Below, in pieces: positions 1 to 8,725 of a stretch of DNA of 64,000 bases. The notes below the pieces were generated by a model. The model saw only the letters and a list, made by a program, of their open reading frames with translations, was not told the DNA's origin and made no database searches. The stretch spans positions 248,001 through 312,000 of the forward strand of contig JAUHXK010000001.1 of assembly GCA_030427405.1 (NCBI GenBank), in the 5' to 3' direction. Position 1 is the first letter of the stretch. Every line of letters begins with the position of its first letter. Made by a program: the position numbers and the translations under genes. Origin of the DNA: Alphaproteobacteria bacterium. Lineage in GTDB: Bacteria; Pseudomonadota; Alphaproteobacteria; Rhodobacterales; Rhodobacteraceae.

Positions 1-766
1 GCCCCTCGATAGCTAGTGATTCCCTCAATGATGCCGTCGACACTATCGCGGGCACCAGCCATCTGGGCTCCTAACCAATCCAATATTCCTGCATCTTCGT
101 CCTCGGGCTTAGGATTGACTGTAGCGTCGTCCTCCCCTCCAATTAGGATTCTGGCTTGCTGCGCGACAGCATCAAGTTCAGCCACCGCCGCGTTCATTTG
201 AGCCGCGGTCGCTCGCTCTCCAACCCAAACACCAAGAGCAAACAGTAGAGGTATTGCCAAGCCAACAATGATGCCAAAATTGATGCCTTTTTCGCAAAGA
301 GGTTCCACTGTCTTGCTGAAAGAGGGGAAGCACTGGATACAGAGTTTTCCCAGCAAACTTACTCCGAGAAAAACCAGGCCAATGGACACCACAGGTGCCA
401 AGCCAACAGCGGCGAGTGCAGCTCCTGCCGCAACGAGAAACACTGCATCAGAAACGCGCTCCACTGTATCGTCAACCGGCTCTAGAACCTTTAGCGGCTG
501 GAAGCTGGCGTGCCCTACAACCGACGCACCCATCTCGACTTCTTGCGCCGTAGAAAGCGCAGCATTGATTGCGCGCAAGGAAATATACACGGTTACAGAT
601 GCAGCTGCGATGTTCTCGGCAGTTCGCTCCGCTACTGATACAAATGGATTCCAATCGCTACGCCCAACGAGACCGAAGATTCCGACGAAAACGAGAAAAT
701 GCTGACGGTAGCCTTGGCAATTAACAGGGCACGTATTCTTGCGGAATATTTTTGTGCGCTAATCAT
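1..766 (-). pseudogene. Predicted membrane protein, frameshifted and cut by the left edge
   Basis: Read on the minus strand, one frame stays open from about base 758 to the window edge and encodes a roughly 250-residue protein with three hydrophobic segments (around bases 400-450, 330-390 and 215-270) and an acidic tail. That frame has no start codon at its beginning. An ATG at 766-764 opens a different frame (MISAQKYSARIRALLIAKAT...) that joins smoothly to the main frame if one base is added near 687-692 (the run CATTTTCTCG on the minus strand). I infer a one-base deletion or a sequencing error. I do not recognise the family. The gene lies downstream of the 679-residue gene on the same strand, 430 bases away. 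Confidence 0.5.
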
Positions 767-1197
767 TTTGGTTTCGAGGTTTTTGGGGGAGTTTCTGGAA
801 TTTACGATCTACGCATACCACGCTGAAGCTGGGGAACAACCAACTTCAGTCCTTGATGCGCTATCCGCAGGGTATTCGATTAGCTCCTAAGCACACCAAT
901 TTGACATCAAATTGTCGGATTGAAGAGCCACGAATCGCTGTTTGCGCGAGGCATGAAGGATCTGGAACTTCAGTAAAAGCTTACTTTCGGGCAATTAGCT
1001 ACCCACCGCGGCGACTGCGAATTCTCATCTCCCTATTAACTAGGGAAACCTCTCTTCTTATACACCACTTCCACATATCGCTCACCAACCATACTGCTTG
1101 CCCTCATACTCACAAAGGAACGCGTGCAGGCGCCGAAGTCACGGAGTCGAAACAAAATGCCTCATGTGATCATCAGACCCCAGTTCGTCCCGCGCTC
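767..1197. other. Gene-free stretch between two minus-strand genes
   Basis: About 430 bases with only short open frames whose products look random and have no ribosome-binding site. It is more A/T-rich than the flanking genes (roughly 900-1110). No hairpin followed by a T-run, tRNA or repeat was seen. It may hold the promoter of the damaged membrane gene to the left. Confidence 0.4.
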
Positions 1198-3237
1198 CTA
1201 CTTCCAGGAGAAACCGGCCCACCGACGCTGCAGTTCATCCAGTGACTTGCCGACCACGTCGTTCATCTCCTTCCAACTCTGCAGCCCGTGGCCTTCACGA
1301 TCGTTCTTCCGTGGCAGTTTCTCGCCCGACCGGCGTAGTTGCTCACGCTCCTCTAGGGCTCTAGCGCGGTTCCTTAGTTCAATCCCGTAAACGCCGCGTT
1401 TTCGCATCTGTGCCTGGGCGTCCTCCAGGAGGTGTTGCCAGGGTTCGGTCGTGCCGAGCGCGAAAGAGAGGAAGGGCTTGGTCAGCTTCCGGAACGACAC
1501 GGATCCGAGATCGTCGATGGTGGCGATGCCACGGTCCTTCAAGTTATTGCTTCCGGAGATCGTGACCTCAATGCGCGCGCGGCGTTCGTGATCCGGCAGG
1601 ACGTCCTTTGTGCTTTTGTCGCGGTTCCTGCGGTTCGCGATTTTGTGTTGTATGCTCACCTGGTAACAGGCATTCTTCGCGCCTTTCAAGACGGTCGAGT
1701 TCAGGTGAATATCTTCGCCTCCCCTGCTGGTCAGAATTCGCTGCCTCATCTCCGGTATGTCGATCCTGTAATCCGCGCTCAAACTGTCTGGCTTGACATG
1801 AGCGAACAGGAACCGAGTTTTGCTGCCATTGTGATTACGTGGGGCGGGGTCTTGATAGATTTGGCGTGCATCTATATCGCGCGGCAAGGTAAGGGTGGTA
1901 TCGAGAAAGAGCTCATTTCGACACCAGTGGTGACGGTGAAGCATGCCCACCATTTGTTCGCGGCGCAGGATAGATTCTTCCAGCGACCCAGTGGCGCGCG
2001 GATAGAAATCGACGGAGATCTCAACTAGATGAGCTGTAACGGCGCCGTCGATACCAGGACCGTCGTGGACAACTTTTAGCATTGCGGAAAGCTTGTCCGG
2101 CGTAGGATCCTGGATCATCACTGCGAAATGATACCCGGTCTTCCTTAACGGGCTTGGAACTGGGAGTGGAGCGCCCCAGTCTTTTGCACCCTGGCTAATC
2201 GTGAGGTCTTGGACATAAATCGATGTCCCTGTGCTCTTGGCTATCTTTTTCTTTATCGCGCTGTAGTCAGTTTGAGTGGTCGTGTTGATCAGCACTACCA
2301 TCCGGTCGATCAGCGCCTCGACCTTATAGTTATCGCGCATGGCCATATCCGGAACCAAGACGACCTTGTCTTTCCGATCTGCGCGGACCGCACCGCTTGT
2401 GGATGTGGATGACGTCGCGGTGGGCAAATATCGCAGGCGAGACGGCGGCAGTGAAACCCTCGCACGATTTCGATATTCCTCCTCCTGCGCAGGCGACGAA
2501 TAGCGAAGCTCGATCTCGAATGGCGACAGGTCTGCTGGCACTGGCGCTGGTGTCTTCGTCACCGCGGAAGCTTTCGTTCCGGGTTGGGCCGTGCTTTTTC
2601 CGGTGATCGCCTTCAGCACCTCCTCGATCTCTGGCGATTTCTTGATCTGCTTGCCGTCACCTACAAAGTCCCCGGACTCCAGGTGCTCGAGGTAGGCGGA
2701 CAGGATGCGCTTCAACGACCGCAGGCGGGCGTCGAAGAAAGAGGGCTCCTTCTTCTCACCGAGCAGCTTGTGCCATCGTTCGGCTAGATCGCGTTTCGTG
2801 ATTTCCCGTGTGCGGCTTTTTCGTCCGGCCAGGGCGAAGGCGTGTTCACGGAGTTTCGGTCGGACGCGAAGTTCATACATGGCGACCGCGACGCACTTCG
2901 CGATCACTCGCAGGTTCGGCTGCTTGCCGCCCTGCTTCGCCATCCCAGGATGCCCCTCGAGAAGCAGCCAGCGCCCAAACGCCACCAGTTCAGCATATCT
3001 GTTCAGCCTCCCCGTGGTGGTAATGGCATTCGTGAGATCAGTCGGTGTATTTTTCTCCGCATCCAGGAAGCGCCGAGCCACGATGGCATTAAGACGGAGA
3101 ACGAAGCTGTCTTCTGAAATCTCGTCCGACAGAGCACCGGCCTCGAAAAGGGTCGATGCAGCAGCAAGGCGCTTCGCGCGTGGCTCGCGAATGGCACTTT
3201 CGGCCAAGTTGTTCGCTTTGGACATTGAGGTTCTCAT
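1198..3237 (-). CDS. Protein of unknown function (679 aa), last gene of the hsd cluster
   Basis: The protein has a helical N-terminal half (about residues 1-210) rich in Arg and Lys, a Pro/Ala/Ser linker near 215-245, and a C-terminal alpha/beta half. The C-terminal half contains GYHFAVMIQ, then AHLVEISVDFYPR around residue 400, and later HERRARIEVT near 565. This strand-like pattern, with an acidic residue in a 'V.IS.DF' strand, resembles the core of phage and plasmid rolling-circle replication initiators; that is inference only, and no HUH motif or catalytic Tyr was assigned. The start may instead be the ATG at 3225 (MSKANN). It lies 94 bases after hsdR on the same strand, so it could be co-transcribed with the restriction operon. 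Confidence 0.75.
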   Translation of the reverse strand: MRTSMSKANNLAESAIREPRAKRLAAASTLFEAGALSDEISEDSFVLRLNAIVARRFLDAEKNTPTDLTNAITTTGRLNRYAELVAFGRWLLLEGHPGMAKQGGKQPNLRVIAKCVAVAMYELRVRPKLREHAFALAGRKSRTREITKRDLAERWHKLLGEKKEPSFFDARLRSLKRILSAYLEHLESGDFVGDGKQIKKSPEIEEVLKAITGKSTAQPGTKASAVTKTPAPVPADLSPFEIELRYSSPAQEEEYRNRARVSLPPSRLRYLPTATSSTSTSGAVRADRKDKVVLVPDMAMRDNYKVEALIDRMVVLINTTTQTDYSAIKKKIAKSTGTSIYVQDLTISQGAKDWGAPLPVPSPLRKTGYHFAVMIQDPTPDKLSAMLKVVHDGPGIDGAVTAHLVEISVDFYPRATGSLEESILRREQMVGMLHRHHWCRNELFLDTTLTLPRDIDARQIYQDPAPRNHNGSKTRFLFAHVKPDSLSADYRIDIPEMRQRILTSRGGEDIHLNSTVLKGAKNACYQVSIQHKIANRRNRDKSTKDVLPDHERRARIEVTISGSNNLKDRGIATIDDLGSVSFRKLTKPFLSFALGTTEPWQHLLEDAQAQMRKRGVYGIELRNRARALEEREQLRRSGEKLPRKNDREGHGLQSWKEMNDVVGKSLDELQRRWAGFSWK

Positions 3238-3331
3238 CTATCAATATCGCGGCGGTCTATTCTCCCGGGCACTGGAGCTCAATCTGTGGAATCGTGCTAC
3301 ACCAAGCTGAGAGCCTCGTTTTTGCAACCCG

Positions 3332-6300
3332 TCACATTGTTTGTGCCAGTGCTTCAGCCTGCTGGAGGACCAGTTTCACGGCGGCGGCTTGAAGGTCAGG
3401 GGGGTAGCCATACCGCCGCAGGATCCGCTTGACAGCGACGCGCATCCTTGCGCGCACATCATCGCGCTGCCACCAGTCCACTCCGGAGTTTTCGCGAACC
3501 GATTTCACCAACTCAGATGCGATCACCTTGAGGCGTTCGTTGTCCATGACCTCGACGGCGCTCTCGTTCTGCGCCAACGCGTCGTAGAAGCTCCGTTCCG
3601 CCTCCGACATGTCGTCCTCGGGCTCTGCGCTCAGGTCCTTGGCCATTCCGATGAGCTCTTGGATCACTTGAAGGGCATCGACGCTGCGGTTGTGATACCT
3701 AGCGATCGCGTTCGTGAGGCGTTCCGAGAACTTCTGGTTCTGCACGACGTTGCCCCGCGTCCGCGCCTTAATCTCGCCGTTGAGAAGCTTCTTCAGGGCC
3801 TCGACGGCGAGGTTCTTGTGCTGCATGTTCTGGATCTCGAGGAGAAACTCTTTGGACAGAACGCTGATATCTGGGCGGTCGAACCCGCACGCCTCGAGGA
3901 TGTCCACGACCTCAGTCGAGGCGACAGCCCTGTTCAGAAGTTGCTCGATCGCGAAATCCGGTAAAGAGTTCCGCCCTCCGCCGCCCTTCACATCGAGCTT
4001 CTGCAGCGCGGACCTTACCGCCAGGAAAAATGCCACCTCTTCGGAGTGCTCCTTGGCTTCCGACGATCCTGCCGCCAGCTTGAAGGCCCTGGCGAGCGCC
4101 GCAACTGCATCCAGAAACCGCTTGCCGAAATCCTTGTGATCTTCCTGCCCATCGGCACGCGACTGGTAGAGAACATGGTTTGCCGCCGCCGGTAGAATTT
4201 CGATCCGGTCGGCAGCCGTGCCACCAAGGACCCGCGAATAATCGAACCCATGGAACAATCCACGCGCAACGTCCAGCGCATTGAGGAAGGCCAAAACTGC
4301 CTCCCGCTCGTCAACCCCCGTCTGGGCTTGGTCTCCTTGGGAATAATGCGCGAGGGCCTGCTTCAGATCAGCCGCAAGACCGATATAATCGACAACGAGA
4401 CCGGCAGGTTTTCCGGTAAAGACCCGGTTCACCCGAGCAATCGCCTGCATCAACCCGTGCCCCTTCATCGGTTTGTCGACGTAGAGGGTGTGCATGCAGG
4501 GTGCGTCGAAGCCGGTCAGCCACATGTCACGGACAATCACCAGCTTTAGCGGGTCACCAGTATCCTTGTATCGCTTTCTGAGGGCTTCCAGCTTCGCCTT
4601 GCTGCGAATGTGGGGCTGGAAATTCTGGGGATCGGTGGCGTTTCCGGTCATAACGACTTTCACCGCACCGGTCTCGTCGGTTTCAGAATGCCAATCGGGG
4701 CGGGCGGCGACGATGCGCTCGTAGACCTCGACGCAGATACGACGGCTCATGCAGACAATCATCGCCTTGCCGTCAATGGCCTTGAGCCGGGCGTCGAAAT
4801 GCTCAAGGATGTCGGCGACCACCGCGTCAAGGCGTGGACCGGCGCCGACCAGTTTCTCGATCTGCGACCATTTCTTGGCGGCAGCTCCTGCCTCATCCTC
4901 AGCCAGCGTCTCGGTCGCCTCGTCGAATTCCTCGTCTAGACTGTCACGCAGATCTTTCGCGATCTCCACGCGGGCCACACGCCCCTCGTAGTAGATCGGC
5001 ACGGTTGCGCCGTCCTCGACCGCCTGAGCGATGTCGTAGACGTCGATATAGTCACCGAATACCGATCGCGTGTTCGCGCCGACCAATTCCACAGGGGTGC
5101 CGGTGAATGCCACGTAGACGGCCTTGGGCAAAGCCGTGCGCAGGTGATGAGCCAGACCATGGCGCACCTCGCCGGTCTTCTGGTCCATCTTGGCCTCGAA
5201 CCCGTATTGTGTCCGGTGCGCCTCGTCGACCATGACGATGACGTTGGAGCGGTCCGTGAGCTCCGGGAAGTCCAGGCCGCGCTCCGGTCGGAATTTTTGG
5301 ATCGTCGAGAATACGATGCCGCCGACCTGCCGATTCAGCAGCGTCTTCAGGTCTTCGATGCTGTCCGCCTGAACCGGCGTCTCGCCAAGAAGATCTTTGC
5401 ATCGACCGAAAGTGGTGAAAAGCTGGTTGTCGAGGTCATTGCGGTCAGTGAGGATCAGGATCGTCGGGTTCTCCAGGTCCGACAGGTGCATAGCCCGACC
5501 CGCGAGAAAAGCCATCAAGAGCGACTTTCCGGAGCCCTGCGTGTGCCAGATGACACCGCCCTTGCCATCGTCGCTGCGCGCACCGAGGATCGACTCCGTT
5601 GCTTTTCGAACCGCGTGGAACTGGTGGTAGCCGGCCGCCTTTTTTACCGGCCCCTTTCCCTCGTCCTCGAAGACAGTGAACCAGCGCAGCATGTCGAGTA
5701 AAACGGGCCGATTTAGAAGCCCTTCGGTCAGCGTGTTAAGAGCTAAGCCCTCGCGCTCCGACAGGATGGTCTTGCCGTCGACGGTCCGCCACCGCATGAA
5801 CCGGTCAAGGCCGGCCGAGAGCGTGCCGTATCGTGCGTTCAGTCCGTCGGAGATCACCGAGAAGACCGTGGTCCGGAACAGGTTCGGGATATCGGCTTTG
5901 TAGGTCTCGATCTGGTTGAAGGCTGCCTCAATGTCAGCTCCCTCGGTGCCCTTCAGCTCCACCACGACCAGAGGCAGGCCATTCAGGTAGATCACGATGT
6001 CCGGGATCCGTGGGTTCCGCCCGACCATGTCGACTTGGTTGAAGGCATGCCAGGCATTATCCTGGTCGCTCCAGTCGATTAGGCGCGCACGCCCATGTCG
6101 CTCCTCACCTTGGCTGATGTAGGTGATTGGGACACCTCCGGTCATAAGGCCGTGAAGGCGCCGATTCTCGGCCATCAGGTCGCCGGCGAAGACCTCGTCG
6201 GTGACACGGGTCATCACCTCCTGCACCGCGCCATCTGGGAGGCTAGGGTTTAGGCGCCTCACGGCCTCCTCGAACACCTTCCGCAGGACCGCCTCGTGGA

Positions 6301-6424
6301 AGCTACGGCGCTCCGCATCGCGCTTTTCAGGCGAGATCTCGGCGCCGGAATCGGCGGCATAGCCCAGCCCGGCCAGTTTCCCCATCATCCAGTCTTCGAG
6401 GTCGGATTCCGAGTTCCAAGCCAT
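3332..6424 (-). CDS. hsdR: Type I restriction enzyme subunit R (HsdR)
   Basis: This is the motor and nuclease subunit (1030 aa) of a type I restriction-modification complex. It translocates DNA and cuts unmethylated DNA away from the recognition site. The N-terminal PD-(D/E)xK nuclease is visible as D142 (PDIV) and E156/K158 (VVELKG). The helicase follows with Walker A QGSGKS near residue 295 and the DEAH-type box VDEAHRTQ near 395. A longer open frame runs upstream, but it overlaps the DUF3800 gene; the ATG at 6424 has a GGAGG just before it and gives the usual N-terminus. The start overlaps the stop of the preceding short ORF (TGATG). The length is normal and the motifs intact, so the enzyme should be active. 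Confidence 0.95.
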   Translation of the reverse strand: MAWNSESDLEDWMMGKLAGLGYAADSGAEISPEKRDAERRSFHEAVLRKVFEEAVRRLNPSLPDGAVQEVMTRVTDEVFAGDLMAENRRLHGLMTGGVPITYISQGEERHGRARLIDWSDQDNAWHAFNQVDMVGRNPRIPDIVIYLNGLPLVVVELKGTEGADIEAAFNQIETYKADIPNLFRTTVFSVISDGLNARYGTLSAGLDRFMRWRTVDGKTILSEREGLALNTLTEGLLNRPVLLDMLRWFTVFEDEGKGPVKKAAGYHQFHAVRKATESILGARSDDGKGGVIWHTQGSGKSLLMAFLAGRAMHLSDLENPTILILTDRNDLDNQLFTTFGRCKDLLGETPVQADSIEDLKTLLNRQVGGIVFSTIQKFRPERGLDFPELTDRSNVIVMVDEAHRTQYGFEAKMDQKTGEVRHGLAHHLRTALPKAVYVAFTGTPVELVGANTRSVFGDYIDVYDIAQAVEDGATVPIYYEGRVARVEIAKDLRDSLDEEFDEATETLAEDEAGAAAKKWSQIEKLVGAGPRLDAVVADILEHFDARLKAIDGKAMIVCMSRRICVEVYERIVAARPDWHSETDETGAVKVVMTGNATDPQNFQPHIRSKAKLEALRKRYKDTGDPLKLVIVRDMWLTGFDAPCMHTLYVDKPMKGHGLMQAIARVNRVFTGKPAGLVVDYIGLAADLKQALAHYSQGDQAQTGVDEREAVLAFLNALDVARGLFHGFDYSRVLGGTAADRIEILPAAANHVLYQSRADGQEDHKDFGKRFLDAVAALARAFKLAAGSSEAKEHSEEVAFFLAVRSALQKLDVKGGGGRNSLPDFAIEQLLNRAVASTEVVDILEACGFDRPDISVLSKEFLLEIQNMQHKNLAVEALKKLLNGEIKARTRGNVVQNQKFSERLTNAIARYHNRSVDALQVIQELIGMAKDLSAEPEDDMSEAERSFYDALAQNESAVEVMDNERLKVIASELVKSVRENSGVDWWQRDDVRARMRVAVKRILRRYGYPPDLQAAAVKLVLQQAEALAQTM

Positions 6425-6576
6425 CAGGAGCCTCCACCCGGCTTCATGCGAGCCGCCAAGTCCCGCATGGTGGCTAGCCATTCCTGGAGATGCTCCCGTT
6501 CCCGGAATCCGACCTCGGGAAAACCGGTGCGCTCGAGCTTGCGCAGGCGGTTGGCGGAACGGTCGATCTTGAACAT
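6424..6576 (-). pseudogene. N-terminal fragment of an 'MFKID' endonuclease-like family, inside the hsd operon
   Basis: A 50-residue ORF begins MFKIDRSANRLRKLE and contains GFREREHLQEW. From memory this matches the conserved N-terminus of a family of several-hundred-residue proteins that starts MFKID...F.ELGF.ER..LQEWI and continues into a PD-(D/E)xK-type nuclease domain. Here the homology stops right after LQEWLA, and the ORF ends at the hsdR start codon, so the nuclease is missing. A GAGG lies about 8 bases before the ATG. It may be only a relic, or it may keep translation coupled into hsdR through the TGATG overlap. A slightly longer start at 6615 is also open. Confidence 0.55.
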
Positions 6577-6602
6577 AGGAAAACCTCGGGAAAACTCTCC
6601 GC

Positions 6603-7442
6603 CTAAATGGCCCAATCTGGGTGAACGGCGGCTTTATAGAAAGCAATACACGGATCGTTCGGGGTCTGCCCGAGTTTTTCTCTCTGAGGTTCGAGAATGC
6701 GCACGAGCATTTTGTAATAAGCCTTTTCGCCCTCGTATTTTTCCGGTTGAGACTTGAGTTCCAAATGCCGACGATAGACATATGAAATCACATCTGCGAC
6801 TTGCACGAGCGATGAGTGATCCGACATGATTGCGAACGCAGTGTTGACGATCTGATCGAAACGATCTTTTGCCGTTCGTGGCACCCATACCGACTTTCGG
6901 CGCTTTGTCTTTCGCACTTTGTAAAGACCGTCATACCAGGGATCAGCGTTATAGAGGCCGTCAGAGAGTCTTGGCATCTCCATCTTGTGGTCGTCCATAA
7001 TCACGACAGTCAGGCCCTTGCTGCCCTTCACGCTCTGCATTCTCTTCTGAACTATCGACGCCGTGAACATGCCTGCAGCGAGCCAGTAGCTGTCACCCGA
7101 AGGGTGCCCGTGGCCGGCGACTTTTGCCGCGTCAAACCTCTCGAAGGAAATCCCGAGACCAAACAGTTTCCCACCGTTTCCGACCGCCAGCCGGCAGACA
7201 TCCTGAATGAAATCCTTGCGTTCCTGAGGCGGAATTTTGCTCCAGTTCTTCTTGCCGTTGATGAACTGCGACGTCTTCAACTCTCGTCTTGCCCCGGGAT
7301 ACTTGTCGTGCAGCGCCCCAAGCATACGGTCGAAATCCTCGGTCTTCTTCCGGAGCTTATAAGCGTCGACCATCAGGCCACACATCACGAATACATTGCC
7401 ACCTCCCCGGTCTCCGCTTTCATCGACATAGATGAACTTCAC
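6603..7442 (-). CDS. DUF3800 family protein in the hsd operon
   Basis: This 279-residue protein starts KFIYVDESGDRG, the DES-type N-terminal signature of DUF3800. The family is thought to have an RNase H-like fold and often sits in defence loci. Further acidic residues fit a metal-dependent nuclease: IMDDHKME near residue 145 and HSSLVQVADVISY near 215, typical of the family's C-terminal 'QxADxxA' region. The start overlaps the hsdS stop in an ATGA, so the gene is translationally coupled to hsdS and belongs to the operon. Its role there is unknown; an accessory nuclease or regulator of the type I system is my inference. Confidence 0.88.
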   Translation of the reverse strand: MKFIYVDESGDRGGGNVFVMCGLMVDAYKLRKKTEDFDRMLGALHDKYPGARRELKTSQFINGKKNWSKIPPQERKDFIQDVCRLAVGNGGKLFGLGISFERFDAAKVAGHGHPSGDSYWLAAGMFTASIVQKRMQSVKGSKGLTVVIMDDHKMEMPRLSDGLYNADPWYDGLYKVRKTKRRKSVWVPRTAKDRFDQIVNTAFAIMSDHSSLVQVADVISYVYRRHLELKSQPEKYEGEKAYYKMLVRILEPQREKLGQTPNDPCIAFYKAAVHPDWAI

Positions 7443-8725
7443 GCGAGCGCCTTCTCGACATTCTTGTCCGCCTCTCGGATGCGGAGCTCGCCGGACATGA
7501 GGCGCGGGAGAAGGGTGTCACGGAGGGCGGCCAGCGTATGCGCCTCCTGAATGCCCGCCACGATCTTTACGGCCATGGGCCGGACGATGCTGGAAAACGC
7601 TTCCACAACCGCCTCTGGGGGAATCGCGATATCGAAGCGGGCCATGTCCTTCCAGTTTGAGCGCGGCATGCGGGTTCCGGATGAAGTCGCGTTGGCGTGC
7701 TCGACGAAGTCGTCCGAAGACACAATATTGAGGACCATTTCCCGCCAGTGGTCGGCCTTAGCGTCGATGACCAAGATGTCAGTCGAACAGATCCCGTCAG
7801 TGGGCACGATACCGACCTTGTGGAAGTATGGGCGGAGCTTTCCGAACAGGATCTGGCCACGGCGCATCGCGGACTTCGCGCTGCCCACCTGTCCTGCTTC
7901 GCCCCAGTCCGACAGGGCGATGGAACGCCGGGGCATGTGTTCGAGCCCAATGTAGGGGACATCGGCTTCGATATCCCCGGGCTGCACCTGGCGCCGGGTA
8001 TTCGATGCTATGTCACCGAGCGTCCCGGCCTCCCACCCATTCGGCAGGCCATCGGGGCCGAAGCTGTCGGGGAAGAGGGCGGCAGTAGTGGCGTCCATGT
8101 GGGCGGGGGGCTGGCCGAGGGCACGGGCGTGGACGGGGTCGAAATCCACGAACCAGGTCCGGTAGAGCGTCCGTGCCATCTCCTCCAGCGTCGCGCTCAT
8201 CCGGCGGTTCAACTCGATCTTGTCGTCGAGGGCTCCAAGTAAATCCGCAATCTCTTTTTGGTCTCGCATCGGAGGCATAGGTAGCTCGAATTTCGGCACG
8301 TCGCGGCATCGAAGACTACTGAAGACGGCCCCGACATTAATGAATTTCTCGATCTGATCCCACCACTCGCGCGATAGGCACAGCCATCGCAAAAAGGGTG
8401 GATACACCTTCGTCCCATCAGCCCGGAGAAGCACGAGGTTCTGCCCCAAAGCAAAGGGCGTGTTTGTCTTGTCGACTGCTATGACCCCGGGGTTCGTCCG
8501 CCGCGACAGAATGACGTCATCAGGCTGTGGTTTCGCCTTCTTCGTCCATTCTTCGTAGTCCACAAGAGAAATCCGTCTCGCATCCTGGAATGCTATGTGA
8601 CCCGACTTCATTTGCGGGATACCTACGTAGGGATAGCCTGCCGCCTGTGCCTTCGGCGTTTTGTGAACGCAGTCGATCAGAGAAACGCCTGCTTCCCCAA
8701 GCGCAATTACTGGCCAAACGGTCAT
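7439..8725 (-). CDS. hsdS: Type I restriction-modification specificity subunit (HsdS)
   Basis: HsdS (428 aa) recognises the two-part target site and holds two HsdM subunits. The classic layout is present: target-recognition domain 1 (about residues 1-145), a first conserved helical spacer (DQKEIADLLGALDDKIELNRRM near 155-180), target-recognition domain 2 (about 225-365), and a second conserved helix at the end (LAALRDTLLPRLMSGEL near 395-415). Both recognition domains look complete, so the site should be bipartite and asymmetric; the sequence itself cannot be predicted. The start overlaps the hsdM stop (ATGA), and the stop overlaps the DUF3800 start. Confidence 0.95.
   Translation of the reverse strand: MTVWPVIALGEAGVSLIDCVHKTPKAQAAGYPYVGIPQMKSGHIAFQDARRISLVDYEEWTKKAKPQPDDVILSRRTNPGVIAVDKTNTPFALGQNLVLLRADGTKVYPPFLRWLCLSREWWDQIEKFINVGAVFSSLRCRDVPKFELPMPPMRDQKEIADLLGALDDKIELNRRMSATLEEMARTLYRTWFVDFDPVHARALGQPPAHMDATTAALFPDSFGPDGLPNGWEAGTLGDIASNTRRQVQPGDIEADVPYIGLEHMPRRSIALSDWGEAGQVGSAKSAMRRGQILFGKLRPYFHKVGIVPTDGICSTDILVIDAKADHWREMVLNIVSSDDFVEHANATSSGTRMPRSNWKDMARFDIAIPPEAVVEAFSSIVRPMAVKIVAGIQEAHTLAALRDTLLPRLMSGELRIREADKNVEKALA

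Noticed and set aside
853..1245. Plus-strand frame of 130 residues left of the 679-residue gene
   Set aside because: Composition looks random, it overlaps the 3' end of the minus-strand gene, and has no start signal.
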